From contig NZ_LMGI01000001.1 in assembly GCF_001427105.1 (NCBI RefSeq), forward strand, positions 744,001-808,000: a stretch of 64,000 nucleotides of DNA. The letters are read 5' to 3'. Both the position numbers and the translations under genes were made by a program. Shown in pieces: positions 27,439 to 36,735 of this stretch (position 1 is the first letter of the stretch; each line of letters begins with the position of its first letter). Under the pieces are notes generated by a model. The model had not been told where the DNA came from, did no database searches, and was given only the letters and a program-made list of their open reading frames with translations. Source of the stretch: Sphingopyxis sp. Root154. GTDB taxonomy: Bacteria; Pseudomonadota; Alphaproteobacteria; Sphingomonadales; Sphingomonadaceae.

Positions 27439-29322
27439 ATGAGCCTCACCCCGCAATGGCTGGACGAACTGCGATCGCGCGTCACGCTGTCGACCCTCAT
27501 CGGGCGGACGGTGAAGGTCACGCGTGCGGGGCGCGAGTATAAGGCGTGCTGCCCCTTCCATAACGAGAAGACGCCCAGCTTCACGATCAACGACGAGAAG
27601 GGCTTCTACCACTGCTTTGGCTGCTCGGCGCATGGCGACGCGATCCGCTGGATGACCGACCAGCGCGGGCTGTCGTTCATGGATGCAGTGAAGGAGCTTG
27701 CCGCCGAGGCCGGGATGGAGGTCCCCGCCGCCGACCCGCGCGCCGCGAAAAAGGCCGAGGAGGCGGCGAGCCTCCGCGATGTCGTGCAGGGCGCCGCCGA
27801 CTGGTTCACGCAGCAACTCGGCAGCAGCAACGGCGCCCCGGCGCGCGAATATCTCGCCAAGCGCGGCATTTCGGAGGCGACACGCAAGGCGTTTGGCTTC
27901 GGTCTCGCGCCCGATAGCCGCAGCGCGCTCAAAGAGGCGCTCAAGAAATTCCCGACCGCGATGCTCGTCGAATCGGGGATGCTGATCGCGGTCGACGACA
28001 AGGAACCTTACGACCGCTTCCGTGGCCGCTTGATGATCCCGATCCGCGACGCGCGTGGGCGCGTCATCGCGTTCGGCGGCCGCATACTCGGTGACGGCGA
28101 GCCCAAATATCTGAACTCGCCCGACACGCCCTTGTTCGACAAGGGCCGCGTCCTCTACAATATCGACAAGGCGTCGCCGGCGTCGCGGCAGACGAACCGG
28201 ATCATCGTCGTCGAAGGCTATATGGACGTGATCGCGCTCGCCGAGGCGGGGATCGCCGACGCGGTCGCGCCGCTCGGTACCGCGCTGACCGAGGCGCAGC
28301 TTGGCCTCATCTGGCGGATGGTGCCGGTGCCGGTGCTCTGCTTCGACGGCGATGCCGCGGGACAGAAGGCCGCGATGCGCGCCGCGATGCGCGCGCTCCC
28401 CCTCCTCCGCCCCGGTTTCAGCCTCGCCTTTGCGACGCTGCCTGCGGGACAGGATCCCGACGATATCGTCCGCGCGCGCGGCGCCGATGGGTTCAACGCC
28501 ATCCTCGACGAGACGCAGCCGCTCGTCGAACGGCTTTGGGCGCATGAGGTCGCGGCGGGGCCGCTCGCGACCCCCGAGGAACGCGCCGCGCTCAAGACCC
28601 GCCTGCTCGCCCACGCCGACGCGATCGAGGACGCCGACGTCCGCCACCATTATCGCGAGGCGTTCCGCGAGCGGCTCGATACGCTGTTCGCGCGCAAGCA
28701 ACCCGAGCGCGCCCAGCGCCAGCCCTGGACGTCGAACCCGCCTCGGGGCGCTGGCAATCGACGCTTCGGCCCCGACCCGCGATTGCAACCTCCGGCCGAC
28801 GAGACGCGTTCCATCGGGCAGGCCGGGATTTCGGCGCCTTATGTCGCGGCGCTGATCGGTGGATTGCTGCGTTACCCCGAGGCGCTCCGGCGCAACGAGG
28901 AGGCATTGACGCGGCTGCCGGTGAGCGATTCAAGCGACGCCGAACTGCTCGGCGTAATGCTTGACAGTGCAATGCGTCAGGAAGGGCTTGATTGCGAGGG
29001 GTTGCTTGCCATATTGGAGCCAATGAAAGTGTATAATAGGGCGATGACATTGCTCAGAGCCGACGGAATGCACTTCTCGTTCAATCGCAGGCTTGAAGGC
29101 GAAGAAGTTGATGCAATACGGGAAACCGCGTTGCGCGACCTTGATGAATATATCGGCGTGCTGGTCACCCAGCCGGAAATCCGCACCCGGCTTGCCGAAG
29201 CCACCGCGGATTACATGCGCTCGATGGACGATGAAGGCCATGCAAGGCAGCAAAAGCTGCGTGCGATGGACGAGGATTTGACCCGCCGCCTGTCCGCGCT
29301 GTCGGACAGCAGCGACCAGTAA
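27439..29322 (+). CDS. dnaG: DNA primase DnaG
   Basis: Synthesises RNA primers at replication forks. The ATG at 27439 gives 627 residues. The N-terminal CHC2 zinc site is Cys38, His41, Cys59 and Cys62 (CCPFH, then HCFGC). The TOPRIM core shows VVEGYMDV with Glu259 and [12 protein letters not shown]. The C-terminal helicase-binding domain follows. The last 400 bases are markedly richer in A and T than the rest of the gene and contain promoter-like sequences for rpoD. Only 34 bp separate it from rpoD, the conserved macromolecular-synthesis arrangement. Confidence 0.97.
   Translation: MSLTPQWLDELRSRVTLSTLIGRTVKVTRAGREYKACCPFHNEKTPSFTINDEKGFYHCFGCSAHGDAIRWMTDQRGLSFMDAVKELAAEAGMEVPAADPRAAKKAEEAASLRDVVQGAADWFTQQLGSSNGAPAREYLAKRGISEATRKAFGFGLAPDSRSALKEALKKFPTAMLVESGMLIAVDDKEPYDRFRGRLMIPIRDARGRVIAFGGRILGDGEPKYLNSPDTPLFDKGRVLYNIDKASPASRQTNRIIVVEGYMDVIALAEAGIADAVAPLGTALTEAQLGLIWRMVPVPVLCFDGDAAGQKAAMRAAMRALPLLRPGFSLAFATLPAGQDPDDIVRARGADGFNAILDETQPLVERLWAHEVAAGPLATPEERAALKTRLLAHADAIEDADVRHHYREAFRERLDTLFARKQPERAQRQPWTSNPPRGAGNRRFGPDPRLQPPADETRSIGQAGISAPYVAALIGGLLRYPEALRRNEEALTRLPVSDSSDAELLGVMLDSAMRQEGLDCEGLLAILEPMKVYNRAMTLLRADGMHFSFNRRLEGEEVDAIRETALRDLDEYIGVLVTQPEIRTRLAEATADYMRSMDDEGHARQQKLRAMDEDLTRRLSALSDSSDQ
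28987..29014 (+). promoter_or_regulatory. Candidate heat-shock (sigma-32) promoter inside dnaG, upstream of rpoD
   Basis: CTTGAT (28987-28992) and GCCATAT (29008-29014) are 15 bp apart, one mismatch each from the sigma-32 pattern CTTGAA / CCCATAT. A TATAAT at 29032-29037 lies just downstream. In E. coli rpoD also has a heat-shock promoter inside dnaG, which makes the location meaningful. Confidence 0.4.
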
Positions 29323-29356
29323 CGACCACTTTAATGCCCGCAGGCAGGAACAATAT

Positions 29357-31384
29357 ATGGCCACCAAAAGCACCGCAGCCGACACCGATACCGACACCGA
29401 CGGTCCGCTGATCGACCTCAACGAGGCGGACGTCAAAAAGCTGATCGCGCGCGGCAAGAAGCGCGGTTACCTGACCTATGACGAGCTGAATGCGGCGCTG
29501 CCGCAGGACGAGATGTCGTCCGAGCAGATCGAGGATATCATGTCGGCGATCTCCGACATGGGCATCAACATCGTCGAAAGCGACGAGGATGTGCAGGAAG
29601 AGGCCGACGCCGAACCCGACGACGAAGTCGACGTCAGCGCCGGCACCGGTTCGGTTTCGAACCCGGCGATCGAAAAGAAGAAGGAAACGGTCGATCGCAC
29701 CGACGATCCCGTTCGCATGTACCTGCGCGAAATGGGCGCGGTCGAGTTGCTCAGCCGCGAAGGCGAAATCGCGATCGCGAAGCGCATCGAGGCGGGCCGC
29801 GACACGATGATCCTCGGGCTTTGCGAAAGCCCGCTGACCTTCAACGCGATCATCGACTGGTCGACCGCGCTGAACAATGGCGACATGCAGCTGCGCGAGA
29901 TCGTCGATCTCGAAGCGATGCTCTCGAAAGACCCCGTTCCCGAAAATCTCGAGGAAGAGGGCGCCGAGGACAACGGCGAAATCAGCGAAAAGACCGCCGG
30001 CGTCTCGTTCAAGGACGAGGACGAGGTCGAGGAAGAACCCGCGGCCGACGGCGACGACGAGGACGGCGAAGGCTCGTCGGGTAAGCGCGAGACCTTCGAA
30101 GAGGATGAGGAAGACAACACCCTCAGCCTCGCAGCGATGGAAGAGCTGCTGAAGCCCGACGCACTCGAAAAGTTCGCGAACATCACCAAGAGCTTCAAGG
30201 CCTTCTCCAAGCTGCAGGAAGCGCGGCTCGAGGCTTTGTCGACGGCGGGCGAATTCCCCTCGGCATCGGAAAAGAAATATCACAAGCTGCGCGAGGAACT
30301 CACCGCGCAGGTCGAGAGTGTGCAGTTCCACAACACGAAGATCGAATATCTCGTCGACCAGCTCTACAGCTATAACCGCCGCCTGACCGCACTCGGCGGC
30401 CAGATGCTGCGCCTTGCCGAGCGCCACAAGGTGCCGCGCAAGTCGTTCCTCGATAATTATGTCGGGCGCGAGCTTGAAGAAAATTGGATCGAGAGCGTCA
30501 GCGGGCTCGACAAGAAATGGGCCGCCTTCGCCGAGAATGAAGCCGGCGCGGTCGACCGCATCCGTATCGAAATCAGCGAAATCGCGCAGGCGGCAGGCAT
30601 GAGCCTGACCGAATTCCGCCGCGTCGTGAACATGGTCCAGAAGGGCGAGCGCGAAGCGCGGATCGCCAAGAAGGAAATGGTCGAGGCGAACCTGCGCCTC
30701 GTGATCTCGATCGCCAAGAAATACACGAACCGCGGCCTGCAGTTCCTCGACCTCATTCAGGAAGGCAATATCGGCCTGATGAAGGCGGTCGACAAGTTCG
30801 AGTATCGCCGCGGCTACAAGTTCAGTACCTACGCGACCTGGTGGATCCGTCAGGCGATCACCCGCTCGATCGCCGACCAGGCGCGCACGATCCGTATCCC
30901 GGTCCATATGATCGAGACGATCAACAAGCTCGTGCGCTGCAGCCGCCAGTTCCTCCACGAAAGCGGCCGCGAGCCGACGCCGGAGGAGATGGCCGAGCGT
31001 CTGTCGATGCCGCTCGAAAAGGTCCGCAAGGTGATGAAGATCGCCAAGGAGCCGATCAGCCTCGAAACGCCGATCGGCGACGAGGAAGACAGCCACCTCG
31101 GCGATTTCATCGAGGACAAGAATGCGGTCATCCCGGTCGACGCTGCAGTCCAGTCGAACCTCAAGGAAACGGTCACCCGTGTCCTTGCGTCGCTCACCCC
31201 GCGCGAAGAGCGCGTGCTGCGCATGCGCTTCGGCATCGGGATGAACACCGACCACACCCTCGAAGAGGTGGGCCAGCAGTTCAGCGTGACGCGCGAACGT
31301 ATTCGCCAGATCGAGGCGAAGGCGCTCCGCAAGCTGAAGCACCCCTCGCGCAGCCGCAAGATGCGCAGCTTCCTCGACCAGTAA
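29357..31384 (+). CDS. rpoD: RNA polymerase primary sigma factor RpoD
   Basis: Housekeeping sigma-70 factor, 675 residues. Region 1.1 ([32 protein letters not shown]) is followed by a long acidic linker rich in Glu and Asp (about 190-260), region 1.2 ([19 protein letters not shown]), regions 2.1-2.4 ([24 protein letters not shown] and [18 protein letters not shown]), region 3, and the region 4.2 helix-turn-helix ([20 protein letters not shown]). A strong intrinsic terminator follows 30 bp after the stop. Confidence 0.98.
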   Translation: MATKSTAADTDTDTDGPLIDLNEADVKKLIARGKKRGYLTYDELNAALPQDEMSSEQIEDIMSAISDMGINIVESDEDVQEEADAEPDDEVDVSAGTGSVSNPAIEKKKETVDRTDDPVRMYLREMGAVELLSREGEIAIAKRIEAGRDTMILGLCESPLTFNAIIDWSTALNNGDMQLREIVDLEAMLSKDPVPENLEEEGAEDNGEISEKTAGVSFKDEDEVEEEPAADGDDEDGEGSSGKRETFEEDEEDNTLSLAAMEELLKPDALEKFANITKSFKAFSKLQEARLEALSTAGEFPSASEKKYHKLREELTAQVESVQFHNTKIEYLVDQLYSYNRRLTALGGQMLRLAERHKVPRKSFLDNYVGRELEENWIESVSGLDKKWAAFAENEAGAVDRIRIEISEIAQAAGMSLTEFRRVVNMVQKGEREARIAKKEMVEANLRLVISIAKKYTNRGLQFLDLIQEGNIGLMKAVDKFEYRRGYKFSTYATWWIRQAITRSIADQARTIRIPVHMIETINKLVRCSRQFLHESGREPTPEEMAERLSMPLEKVRKVMKIAKEPISLETPIGDEEDSHLGDFIEDKNAVIPVDAAVQSNLKETVTRVLASLTPREERVLRMRFGIGMNTDHTLEEVGQQFSVTRERIRQIEAKALRKLKHPSRSRKMRSFLDQ

Positions 31385-31412
31385 GCCCTTCGGGTCTTCC
31401 GCACACCAGACG

Positions 31413-31442
31413 CCCCGCCCTCACCGGCGGGGTGTTTTGTTT
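31413..31442 (+). terminator. Intrinsic terminator after rpoD
   Basis: Perfect stem CCCCGCC / GGCGGGG (31413-31432) with a short loop, followed by TGTTTTGTTTT. It lies 29 bp after the rpoD stop. Confidence 0.9.
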
Positions 31443-31686
31443 TGCGCTTTCGATCAAAGCGTTGCCCGAATGCTGCGCTGCACAATTATTTTGCCGGCGA
31501 TCTTTAAATCTTCATATTTGTCCACCAGATAGCGCTCGTCACGCGATGGGGGGGCTTCATGAGTGGTTCAGGTGCCCCCCATCAAATGGCAATCATTCCC
31601 ACAAGATGGGGATTGATTCACGATCCGGAGCAGGCCGTTCAACGCGGCTGACACAAAAAAGCTCGGAAATCTGGGGCTCGCAAAAA
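31443..31686. other. Non-coding region between rpoD terminator and pspC promoter, with inverted repeat
   Basis: No credible gene here. The main feature is a long inverted repeat: GATGGGGGGGC (31545-31555) and GCCCCCCATC (31574-31583) with an 18-nt loop. A smaller dyad TCCCA / TGGGGA follows at about 31599-31611. Both lie 75-145 bp upstream of the sigma-54 box, the usual range of an enhancer-binding protein site. Short frames starting at the ATG in the repeat have no RBS and no plausible protein. Confidence 0.5.
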
Positions 31687-31703
31687 TTGGCACGACCTTT
31701 GCG
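31687..31703 (+). promoter_or_regulatory. Sigma-54 (RpoN) promoter upstream of pspC-like gene
   Basis: TTGGCACGACCTTTGCG matches the -24/-12 consensus YTGGCACGRNNNTTGCW at every conserved position except the last. The expected start site is about 12 bases downstream, leaving a leader of some 45 nt before the ATG. Psp genes in enterobacteria are sigma-54-dependent, so the context fits. Confidence 0.75.
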
Positions 31704-31760
31704 ATGCATTCGGCATCGGCGCGGGGCAGTGCCTGCAGCCAAAGGGAAAGACAAAAAAAG

Positions 31761-32051
31761 ATGGAAAACGAAACCACCAACCTCTTCCGCCGCCGGGATA
31801 CCTTCTTCGGTATCTGCGAGGCCGTTGGCCAGGATTTTGGCTTCAACCCGCTGTGGCTGCGCCTCGCCTTCGTGGCGCCGCTCTTCTTCTTCCCGGTCCA
31901 GACCTTCATCGGCTATTTCGCCCTTGGCCTGGCCGTCCTCACATCGCGCCTGATCTTCCCCGCAAAGGCGGCTGCCCAGCCCATGCCGAACGCGATCGAC
32001 GTCGCCGCGCCGCAGATTGAAAAAACCGGGGAACTCGCCCTCGCAGCTTAA
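31761..32051 (+). CDS. pspC: PspC-domain protein
   Basis: Small inner-membrane protein of 96 residues. The PspC pattern is visible: a basic start (NLFRRRDTFFGICEAVGQDFGFNPLWLRLAFV), then hydrophobic helices (APLFFFPVQTFIGYFALGLAVL), then a variable tail. In the phage-shock system PspC senses membrane stress and controls PspA/PspF. No pspA, pspB or pspF lies beside it here. The ATG at 31761 follows AAAGGGAAAG. The sigma-54-type promoter upstream suggests stress induction through an enhancer-binding protein encoded elsewhere. Confidence 0.85.
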   Translation: MENETTNLFRRRDTFFGICEAVGQDFGFNPLWLRLAFVAPLFFFPVQTFIGYFALGLAVLTSRLIFPAKAAAQPMPNAIDVAAPQIEKTGELALAA

Positions 32052-32130
32052 GCGCAACCGGCCGGACGCCCTCTCCTTCTAAGTCCGGCCAACCCCCGTC
32101 CTTTATGGCGTCCACTGGTGCCATAGATCG

Positions 32131-32176
32131 GACCGGCAAGCTTCTCCCCGGGGCTTGCCGGTCCCTTTGCTTTTAT
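32131..32176 (+). terminator. Intrinsic terminator after pspC
   Basis: An 11-bp perfect stem GACCGGCAAGC (32131-32141) / GCTTGCCGGTC (32153-32163) followed by CCTTTGCTTTTATT. Confidence 0.88.
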
Positions 32177-32349
32177 TCCCGATTGCCTTGTTTCCCGAAC
32201 GTTTTGTCCCCGGCTGGAACAGTCATGGACAAATCGGGGGCAAATCAATCGCCACGCATAAACGCGTCGTTTACGACGTTGATCTATGACCGATCGCTGT
32301 AATTCCATTGGCTTGGGCGCCGGCGCCCCGCCACAGCGAGGATCAAGCC
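32177..32349. other. Intergenic region with a 14-bp palindrome
   Basis: No gene visible between the pspC terminator and the next CDS. The perfect palindrome-like CGTCGTTTACGACG (32265-32278) lies about 70 bp before the downstream start and may be a regulator site. No clear promoter boxes. Confidence 0.4.
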
Positions 32350-33021
32350 TTGAGCCAGTCGCCCCAGCCCCAAGCACAGACGCGCGGCGTCGCCGAATTG
32401 CTCGATGCGCTGGTCGCCAGCGACGGCACCGGCGCGCATCCGCACGTCCGCTCGGGCGCACTGTCGAGCGGGCCCGAAGCGATGCGCAACCTCGCCGACG
32501 CGGTGCATTTTCTCTGCCTGCTCCACGGCCGTTATCCGGGCGTGATCGACAATGCCGCGCGCAAGGCGGTCGACCCCGCGTCGCGCCAGTGGATGGGTGA
32601 AGCGGCCGACGCTTTCGTCCAGGAACGCGCCTTCCTGACCAAGATCGCCTCGGCGGTCGGCCCGGTGCCGAGCACGCAGGGGCAGGCGCAATGCGAGGCC
32701 GCAGTCGCCGCGCAGCGCAAGGCGATCGACATGCTTGCCGAGTCGGACCGCCACGGCTGCGCGCTCGGCGCGGCGATCGCGCTGACGCTCGATTGGCGGA
32801 CGATCCGCGTCCTGCTCGACATCAGCGCGCTGCGGCTCGACCTCAGCCCACCGACCTGCACCCTTCCCGACCTTCGCGAAACCGCCCGGCTCGCCGCAAC
32901 CGTCGGCGGAACGCCTGCGGTGGAACGCGCGATGGTGTTCGGTGCACAGCAGCTGATCACCCAGCACAGCGGCCTGTGGGACCTGATGGCGGCACGCGCC
33001 GCCAGCCGCCTGCATCCTTAA
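32350..33021 (+). CDS. Hypothetical cytoplasmic helical protein
   Basis: Not recognised with certainty. About 223 residues from a TTG start with GAGG nine bases upstream; an earlier in-frame TTG at 32308 has no RBS. The protein is rich in Ala and predicted all-helical, with no signal peptide or membrane segment. Readable conserved-looking stretches are AMRNLADAVHFLCLLHGRYPGVID and LAATVGGTPAVERAMVFGAQQLITQH. Codon use is like its neighbours. It resembles conserved hypotheticals restricted to Sphingomonadales. Role unknown. It lies upstream of the MoxR gene, 124 bp apart. Confidence 0.75.
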   Translation: MSQSPQPQAQTRGVAELLDALVASDGTGAHPHVRSGALSSGPEAMRNLADAVHFLCLLHGRYPGVIDNAARKAVDPASRQWMGEAADAFVQERAFLTKIASAVGPVPSTQGQAQCEAAVAAQRKAIDMLAESDRHGCALGAAIALTLDWRTIRVLLDISALRLDLSPPTCTLPDLRETARLAATVGGTPAVERAMVFGAQQLITQHSGLWDLMAARAASRLHP

Positions 33022-33116
33022 ATAACGAGCAACTGGACGCGTTAAGTTCCCCCTCCCCAAGCGGAAGGGGAGAAGAAGCGTCCGCTTGCACCGCTCCGCC
33101 ACCCCCGCTATGCCCG

Positions 33117-33134
33117 CTTGACGTTCACGTTAAG
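33117..33134. promoter_or_regulatory. 18-bp palindrome upstream of the MoxR gene
   Basis: CTTGACGTTCACGTTAAG, arms of 8 with one mismatch around TC, ends 11 bp before the MoxR ATG. The same pattern, perfectly symmetrical, occurs at 36680-36697 before the VWA gene. It resembles MerR-family LiuR-type sites (TTTACGTT-ACGTAAA class) as I recall them. Its position so close to the ATG would suit repression or a very short leader. Confidence 0.55.
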
Positions 33135-33145
33135 GGAAAGAGCCG

Positions 33146-33991
33146 ATGCGTTTCGAAGGCACCAGCGCCTATATCGCCACCGACGACCTGAAGGTCGCGG
33201 TCAACGCCGCGACCCTGCTGCGCCGCCCCTTGCTCGTGAAGGGCGAACCCGGCACCGGCAAGACCGTGCTCGCCGAGGAGATCGCCAAGGCATTCGATGC
33301 GCCGCTCATCACATGGAACATCAAATCGACCACGAAAGCCCAACAGGGCCTGTATGAATATGACGCGGTTGCGCGCCTGCGCGACGGTCAGCTCGGCGAA
33401 GAGCGCGTCCACGACATCCGCAACTATATCCGCAAGGGCAAATTGTGGGAGGCGTTCACTTCGCCCAAGCTGCCCGTGCTGCTGATCGACGAGATCGACA
33501 AGGCCGACATCGAATTCCCGAACGACCTGCTCCAGGAACTCGATCGCATGGCCTTCCATGTCTACGAGACCGACGAGACGGTGACCGCGAAGGAACGCCC
33601 GATCGTCGTCATCACCTCGAACAACGAGAAAGAACTGCCCGACGCCTTCCTACGTCGCTGTTTCTTCCACTATATCAAATTCCCCGACCGCGACACGATG
33701 GCCGAAATCGTCGAGGTCCATTTCCCCGGCATCCAGAAGACGCTCGTCAGCCGCGCGATGGATATCTTCTACGAAGTCCGTGAAGTCCCGGGGCTCAAGA
33801 AGAAACCGTCGACGAGCGAGTTGATCGACTGGCTCAAGCTGCTGCTCAACGAGGACATGCCGCTCGAAGTGCTGCAGAACCGCGACGTCGGCAAGGCGAT
33901 CCCGCCGCTCCACGGCGCGCTGCTCAAAAATGAGCAGGATGTGATGCTGTTCGAAAAGCTGGCGTTTATGGCGCGCCGTCAGGGCAGTTGA
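33146..33991 (+). CDS. MoxR-family AAA+ ATPase
   Basis: A 281-residue AAA+ ATPase of the MoxR family. Walker A is GEPGTGKT (33-40). Walker B is LLIDEID with Asp115/Glu116. Sensor 1 is ITSNNEKELPDAFLRRCFFHY. The C-terminal lid is typical (KKPSTSELIDWLKLLL). MoxR proteins act with VWA-domain partners as chaperones that insert cofactors or remodel complexes. The likely partner is the CoxE-like VWA gene at 36736, which is separated by two unrelated genes but shares the upstream palindrome. GGGAAAG precedes the ATG. Confidence 0.93.
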   Translation: MRFEGTSAYIATDDLKVAVNAATLLRRPLLVKGEPGTGKTVLAEEIAKAFDAPLITWNIKSTTKAQQGLYEYDAVARLRDGQLGEERVHDIRNYIRKGKLWEAFTSPKLPVLLIDEIDKADIEFPNDLLQELDRMAFHVYETDETVTAKERPIVVITSNNEKELPDAFLRRCFFHYIKFPDRDTMAEIVEVHFPGIQKTLVSRAMDIFYEVREVPGLKKKPSTSELIDWLKLLLNEDMPLEVLQNRDVGKAIPPLHGALLKNEQDVMLFEKLAFMARRQGS

Positions 33992-33996
33992 ATTAT

Positions 33997-34074
33997 CGTC
34001 ATCCCAGCGAAAGCTGGGACCGCTATCGACCAGGCGCTCCCGGTTGAGCGATCCCAGCCTTCGCTGGGATGACG
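33997..34074. repeat. REP-like palindromic intergenic element, type 3
   Basis: Perfect 15-bp arms CGTCATCCCAGCGAA (33997-34011) and TTCGCTGGGATGACG (34060-34074), with inner stems AGCTGGGA / TCCCAGC. It fills the gap between the convergent MoxR and chemoreceptor genes and is probably a bidirectional 3'-end structure. The type is common in alphaproteobacterial genomes. Confidence 0.82.
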
Positions 34075-34075
34075 C

Positions 34076-35473
34076 CTATAATTGATACGCCACCTCGACA
34101 TCGCCCCAACGGCGGCCGTTGATGATCGCGGGCATATAGACGTTGCGCACGGTCACGTAATTGATGCCGTCGCCTTCCTGCCGATAGACCGTCATGAAAA
34201 AGGGCGCGGTGCTGCGCTTCGCCGCGGCGTCGACCCCGTCATAGAGGATGCGGCCGTTGCGGCAATGCGCGGTGTCATGCTCGAGGTCGCCGGTCGGCGC
34301 GCGCGAGCATTCGGTGATATGCGTCGGCAGGAAGCCGTTCATGTCGCCCGCCGACGACATCTTGATCTCGGGATGCTGCGCCACGATGCGGTCGAACAAC
34401 GGGCGCCAGTGCGCATCGGCCCAGTCACAGAGTGACGTGCGAAAACGTTCGGGGTTCGAATTCGGCACGCGCACATAATTGGTATCGAACAGCTGCTCCA
34501 TCGACAGCTCGCCATGCGCGACCGCGCGTTCGGCCAGCCCGATGAATTCGTCGCGCACCTTCGCCGCCAGGGCGACGATCGCCGAATCCTGCGGGCTGAC
34601 CCCCGCCGAGATCACCGCGTTGAACATGCGGTTCGACACATGCTCCATCGACAGGATCGAATCGCGCGTGCCCACCAGAGTCGAACTATTGTCGCGCACC
34701 GAAGTGACGACGCCGTCGAGCGCCTCACGCACCTTCGCGCCATTCGCATGCACCATCGCGCTCGATTGCGCGATGCGGTCGCTCTGGTCATCGAGCAGCG
34801 CGACGAGGTGCGTCGCATCGTGCAACGCGTCGGTGATCGTTTCGAACTGCGCCTCGGCGCGGCTCGACTGTTCGACGCCCGACTGGATTTCGGTTACGAG
34901 CCCGCTCGCCTCGGCGGCGAGGCTGCCGATGCTGCGGCGGATCTCGTCGGTCGCGCCGCGCGTGTTCTGCGCCAGCTTCTTCACCTCGGCGGCAACGACC
35001 GCAAAGGTGCGGCCGGCATCGCCCGCGCGTTCGGCCTCGATCGCAGCGTTCAAAGCGAGCATATTCGTCGTTTTGGCGATCTGTTCGATCGACTGGCTGA
35101 CCTGCTGCACCTGTTCCATCACCGCGGCGAAGTTGGTGACATGCTGGCCTAGCCGCGCAACGAGGTCGATGACCGAACGGAATTCGGAGACCGCAGCATT
35201 GACGCGTTCGGCGCCGGTGTCGAGCTGTTCGCACGCGCGCGCCGACAACAGCTTCGCCTCATCGGTCGAATCGGCGATCTGGCGCTGGTCGGCCTCGAGG
35301 CTGACGACATATTCCTCGAGCCGCCCGAGTTCGGCGATCTGGCGATCCATCTGGTCGGTCGCCCGCTCGATGCGGCCCGCGGCGTCGCTGCAACCGACGG
35401 CAAGCTCGCCGCAGTCGCTTGCGACCGACTGATCGAGTATCGGCGCCGCCGGATTGATCGGATCATATTTCAT
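34076..35473 (-). CDS. Soluble methyl-accepting chemotaxis-like protein
   Basis: A 465-residue receptor-like protein without transmembrane segments. Helical N-terminal and middle parts include the MCP signalling hairpin ([42 protein letters not shown]), the site that contacts CheA/CheW. The C-terminal third is a separate globular region ([15 protein letters not shown]...[13 protein letters not shown]) with conserved His and Cys ([27 protein letters not shown]), perhaps a ligand or heme/metal sensor. The ATG at 35473 was chosen. The frame extends to a TTG upstream without RBS. No che genes lie nearby, so it feeds a remote signalling array or acts in a non-motility pathway. Confidence 0.88.
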   Translation of the reverse strand: MKYDPINPAAPILDQSVASDCGELAVGCSDAAGRIERATDQMDRQIAELGRLEEYVVSLEADQRQIADSTDEAKLLSARACEQLDTGAERVNAAVSEFRSVIDLVARLGQHVTNFAAVMEQVQQVSQSIEQIAKTTNMLALNAAIEAERAGDAGRTFAVVAAEVKKLAQNTRGATDEIRRSIGSLAAEASGLVTEIQSGVEQSSRAEAQFETITDALHDATHLVALLDDQSDRIAQSSAMVHANGAKVREALDGVVTSVRDNSSTLVGTRDSILSMEHVSNRMFNAVISAGVSPQDSAIVALAAKVRDEFIGLAERAVAHGELSMEQLFDTNYVRVPNSNPERFRTSLCDWADAHWRPLFDRIVAQHPEIKMSSAGDMNGFLPTHITECSRAPTGDLEHDTAHCRNGRILYDGVDAAAKRSTAPFFMTVYRQEGDGINYVTVRNVYMPAIINGRRWGDVEVAYQL

Positions 35474-35633
35474 TGGCTTGCCCACGTCCCTGAATGATCG
35501 AGGAGATATGGCGGACAATGATTAACGGCGCGTCAATTTCGCGGCTTGATCGCGGGATCGAAGGCGCATTGCACACCGTCCGGCGACGCGTTACGCCTTC
35601 GGACGGGCTGTTGGGGAATACGGGGGAAATATC

Positions 35634-36647
35634 ATGCGTCTTTGGCCGGTTCTGGCGGCGGTCGCCGTAACAGTCGCGCTGCCCGCAGGGGCGCAGGAAA
35701 CTGTCGGCGGTCATCGCATCATCCGCACCGCGGACCCCGCAATCTGGTCGGGCAGCGAGACGAGCGGGCCGATCACCCATATCGCAACGGGCACCGTCTT
35801 TCCCGAAAGCATCGACGGCTTTCAGCGCACCAGCCTGATGGCCGTCGACAATGGCAATGACGTCATGCTGCATTATAGGCTGAAGCGCGAAGCGGCCTCG
35901 ACCGAGATTTCGGCGTTCCTGTTCCAGCGCGGCGACCTTGCCGAGCATCGGCTGAAGGGGGCGATTGCCTCGCTCGGCCATGGCCGCGACGTGATGACAT
36001 TTCTGTGGGCCGATGGCCCCTTCGATATCGAAGCACCGCAGAAGCTACGGGGCTTCAAGGCCACCTACAAGGTCGGTATCGGCGGCGACACGCTGCTCGA
36101 ATATCTCTATTTCATCGAATTGGGGAAATGGACCGCGAAAGTGCGGGCAACGCTTCCCGCATCGAAGGAACCCGCCGAGGAAGGCCAGATCGACGCTTTC
36201 GTCCGTGCGCTTCCCTGGGCGTCGATTTTGGCCGCGAACGGCGCTTGCAGCGGTTCGGCCTGTGACGGCGAGCAGGCAATGCCCTTCAACAACCATATGG
36301 CCGAGATGTTCCTGTCGAAGATCGTCGCGAGCGGTCAGGGCAAGGCATTGCTGGGCGATGCGGCAGAGCCCGTTTATGCGCGCGAAGCGGGCGGAAAACG
36401 CTGGACGCTCTATCCGCTCGACGAAAAGATAATACCGTTGTTCGCGGAGGCGTTCGGCCGGATTTCCGCACGCGCGCCGCTTTACAGCTTGTCGTGGTCG
36501 GCGAAGAAGGAAAGCGGCGTCGTCCGCTTCTTTGCCGGCAAGCCCGGCGAAGAGGCCTTCGCCGCAACGGTCGACAGCCTCGTCGCGCATCCCGAAACAT
36601 CGGCTTTCATCGCGCCGGCCGATGCGGCGGCCTACGCGCCCGATTGA
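35634..36647 (+). CDS. Hypothetical secreted protein
   Basis: A 337-residue protein with a clear signal peptide (MRLWPVLAAVAVTVALPAGA, cleavage near AQE). GGGGGAA precedes the ATG. The mature part has no motif I can name; one Cys pair (GACSGSACDGEQ) could form a disulfide. Compatible with a periplasmic beta-rich protein (AEHRLKGAIASLG, ATYKVGIGGDTLLEYLYFIE). It lies between the MoxR and VWA genes, and its codon use matches its neighbours. Function unknown. Confidence 0.8.
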   Translation: MRLWPVLAAVAVTVALPAGAQETVGGHRIIRTADPAIWSGSETSGPITHIATGTVFPESIDGFQRTSLMAVDNGNDVMLHYRLKREAASTEISAFLFQRGDLAEHRLKGAIASLGHGRDVMTFLWADGPFDIEAPQKLRGFKATYKVGIGGDTLLEYLYFIELGKWTAKVRATLPASKEPAEEGQIDAFVRALPWASILAANGACSGSACDGEQAMPFNNHMAEMFLSKIVASGQGKALLGDAAEPVYAREAGGKRWTLYPLDEKIIPLFAEAFGRISARAPLYSLSWSAKKESGVVRFFAGKPGEEAFAATVDSLVAHPETSAFIAPADAAAYAPD

Positions 36648-36679
36648 CGTTCGGGCCGACAGTCATCGGCAGGGGGCAG

Positions 36680-36697
36680 CTTTACGTTCACGTAAAG
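36680..36697. promoter_or_regulatory. Perfect 18-bp palindrome upstream of the VWA gene
   Basis: CTTTACGTTCACGTAAAG has perfect 8-bp arms around TC, 38 bp before the VWA ATG. A one-mismatch version precedes the MoxR gene at 33117-33134. It is LiuR-like in form. Two occurrences in front of two functionally linked families support a shared regulator. Confidence 0.6.
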
Positions 36698-36735
36698 TGA
36701 TTGCACGCGCCGCGCGAACGCGATACGCCTGCCCC

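Noticed and set aside
29165..31342. Minus-strand frame of 725 codons antisense to rpoD
   Set aside because: Shadow of rpoD; low-complexity Asp/Leu/Arg protein.
31546..31953. Possible small gene starting in the G-rich repeat before pspC
   Set aside because: No RBS, no sensible protein; the sigma-54 promoter and the pspC start explain the region better.
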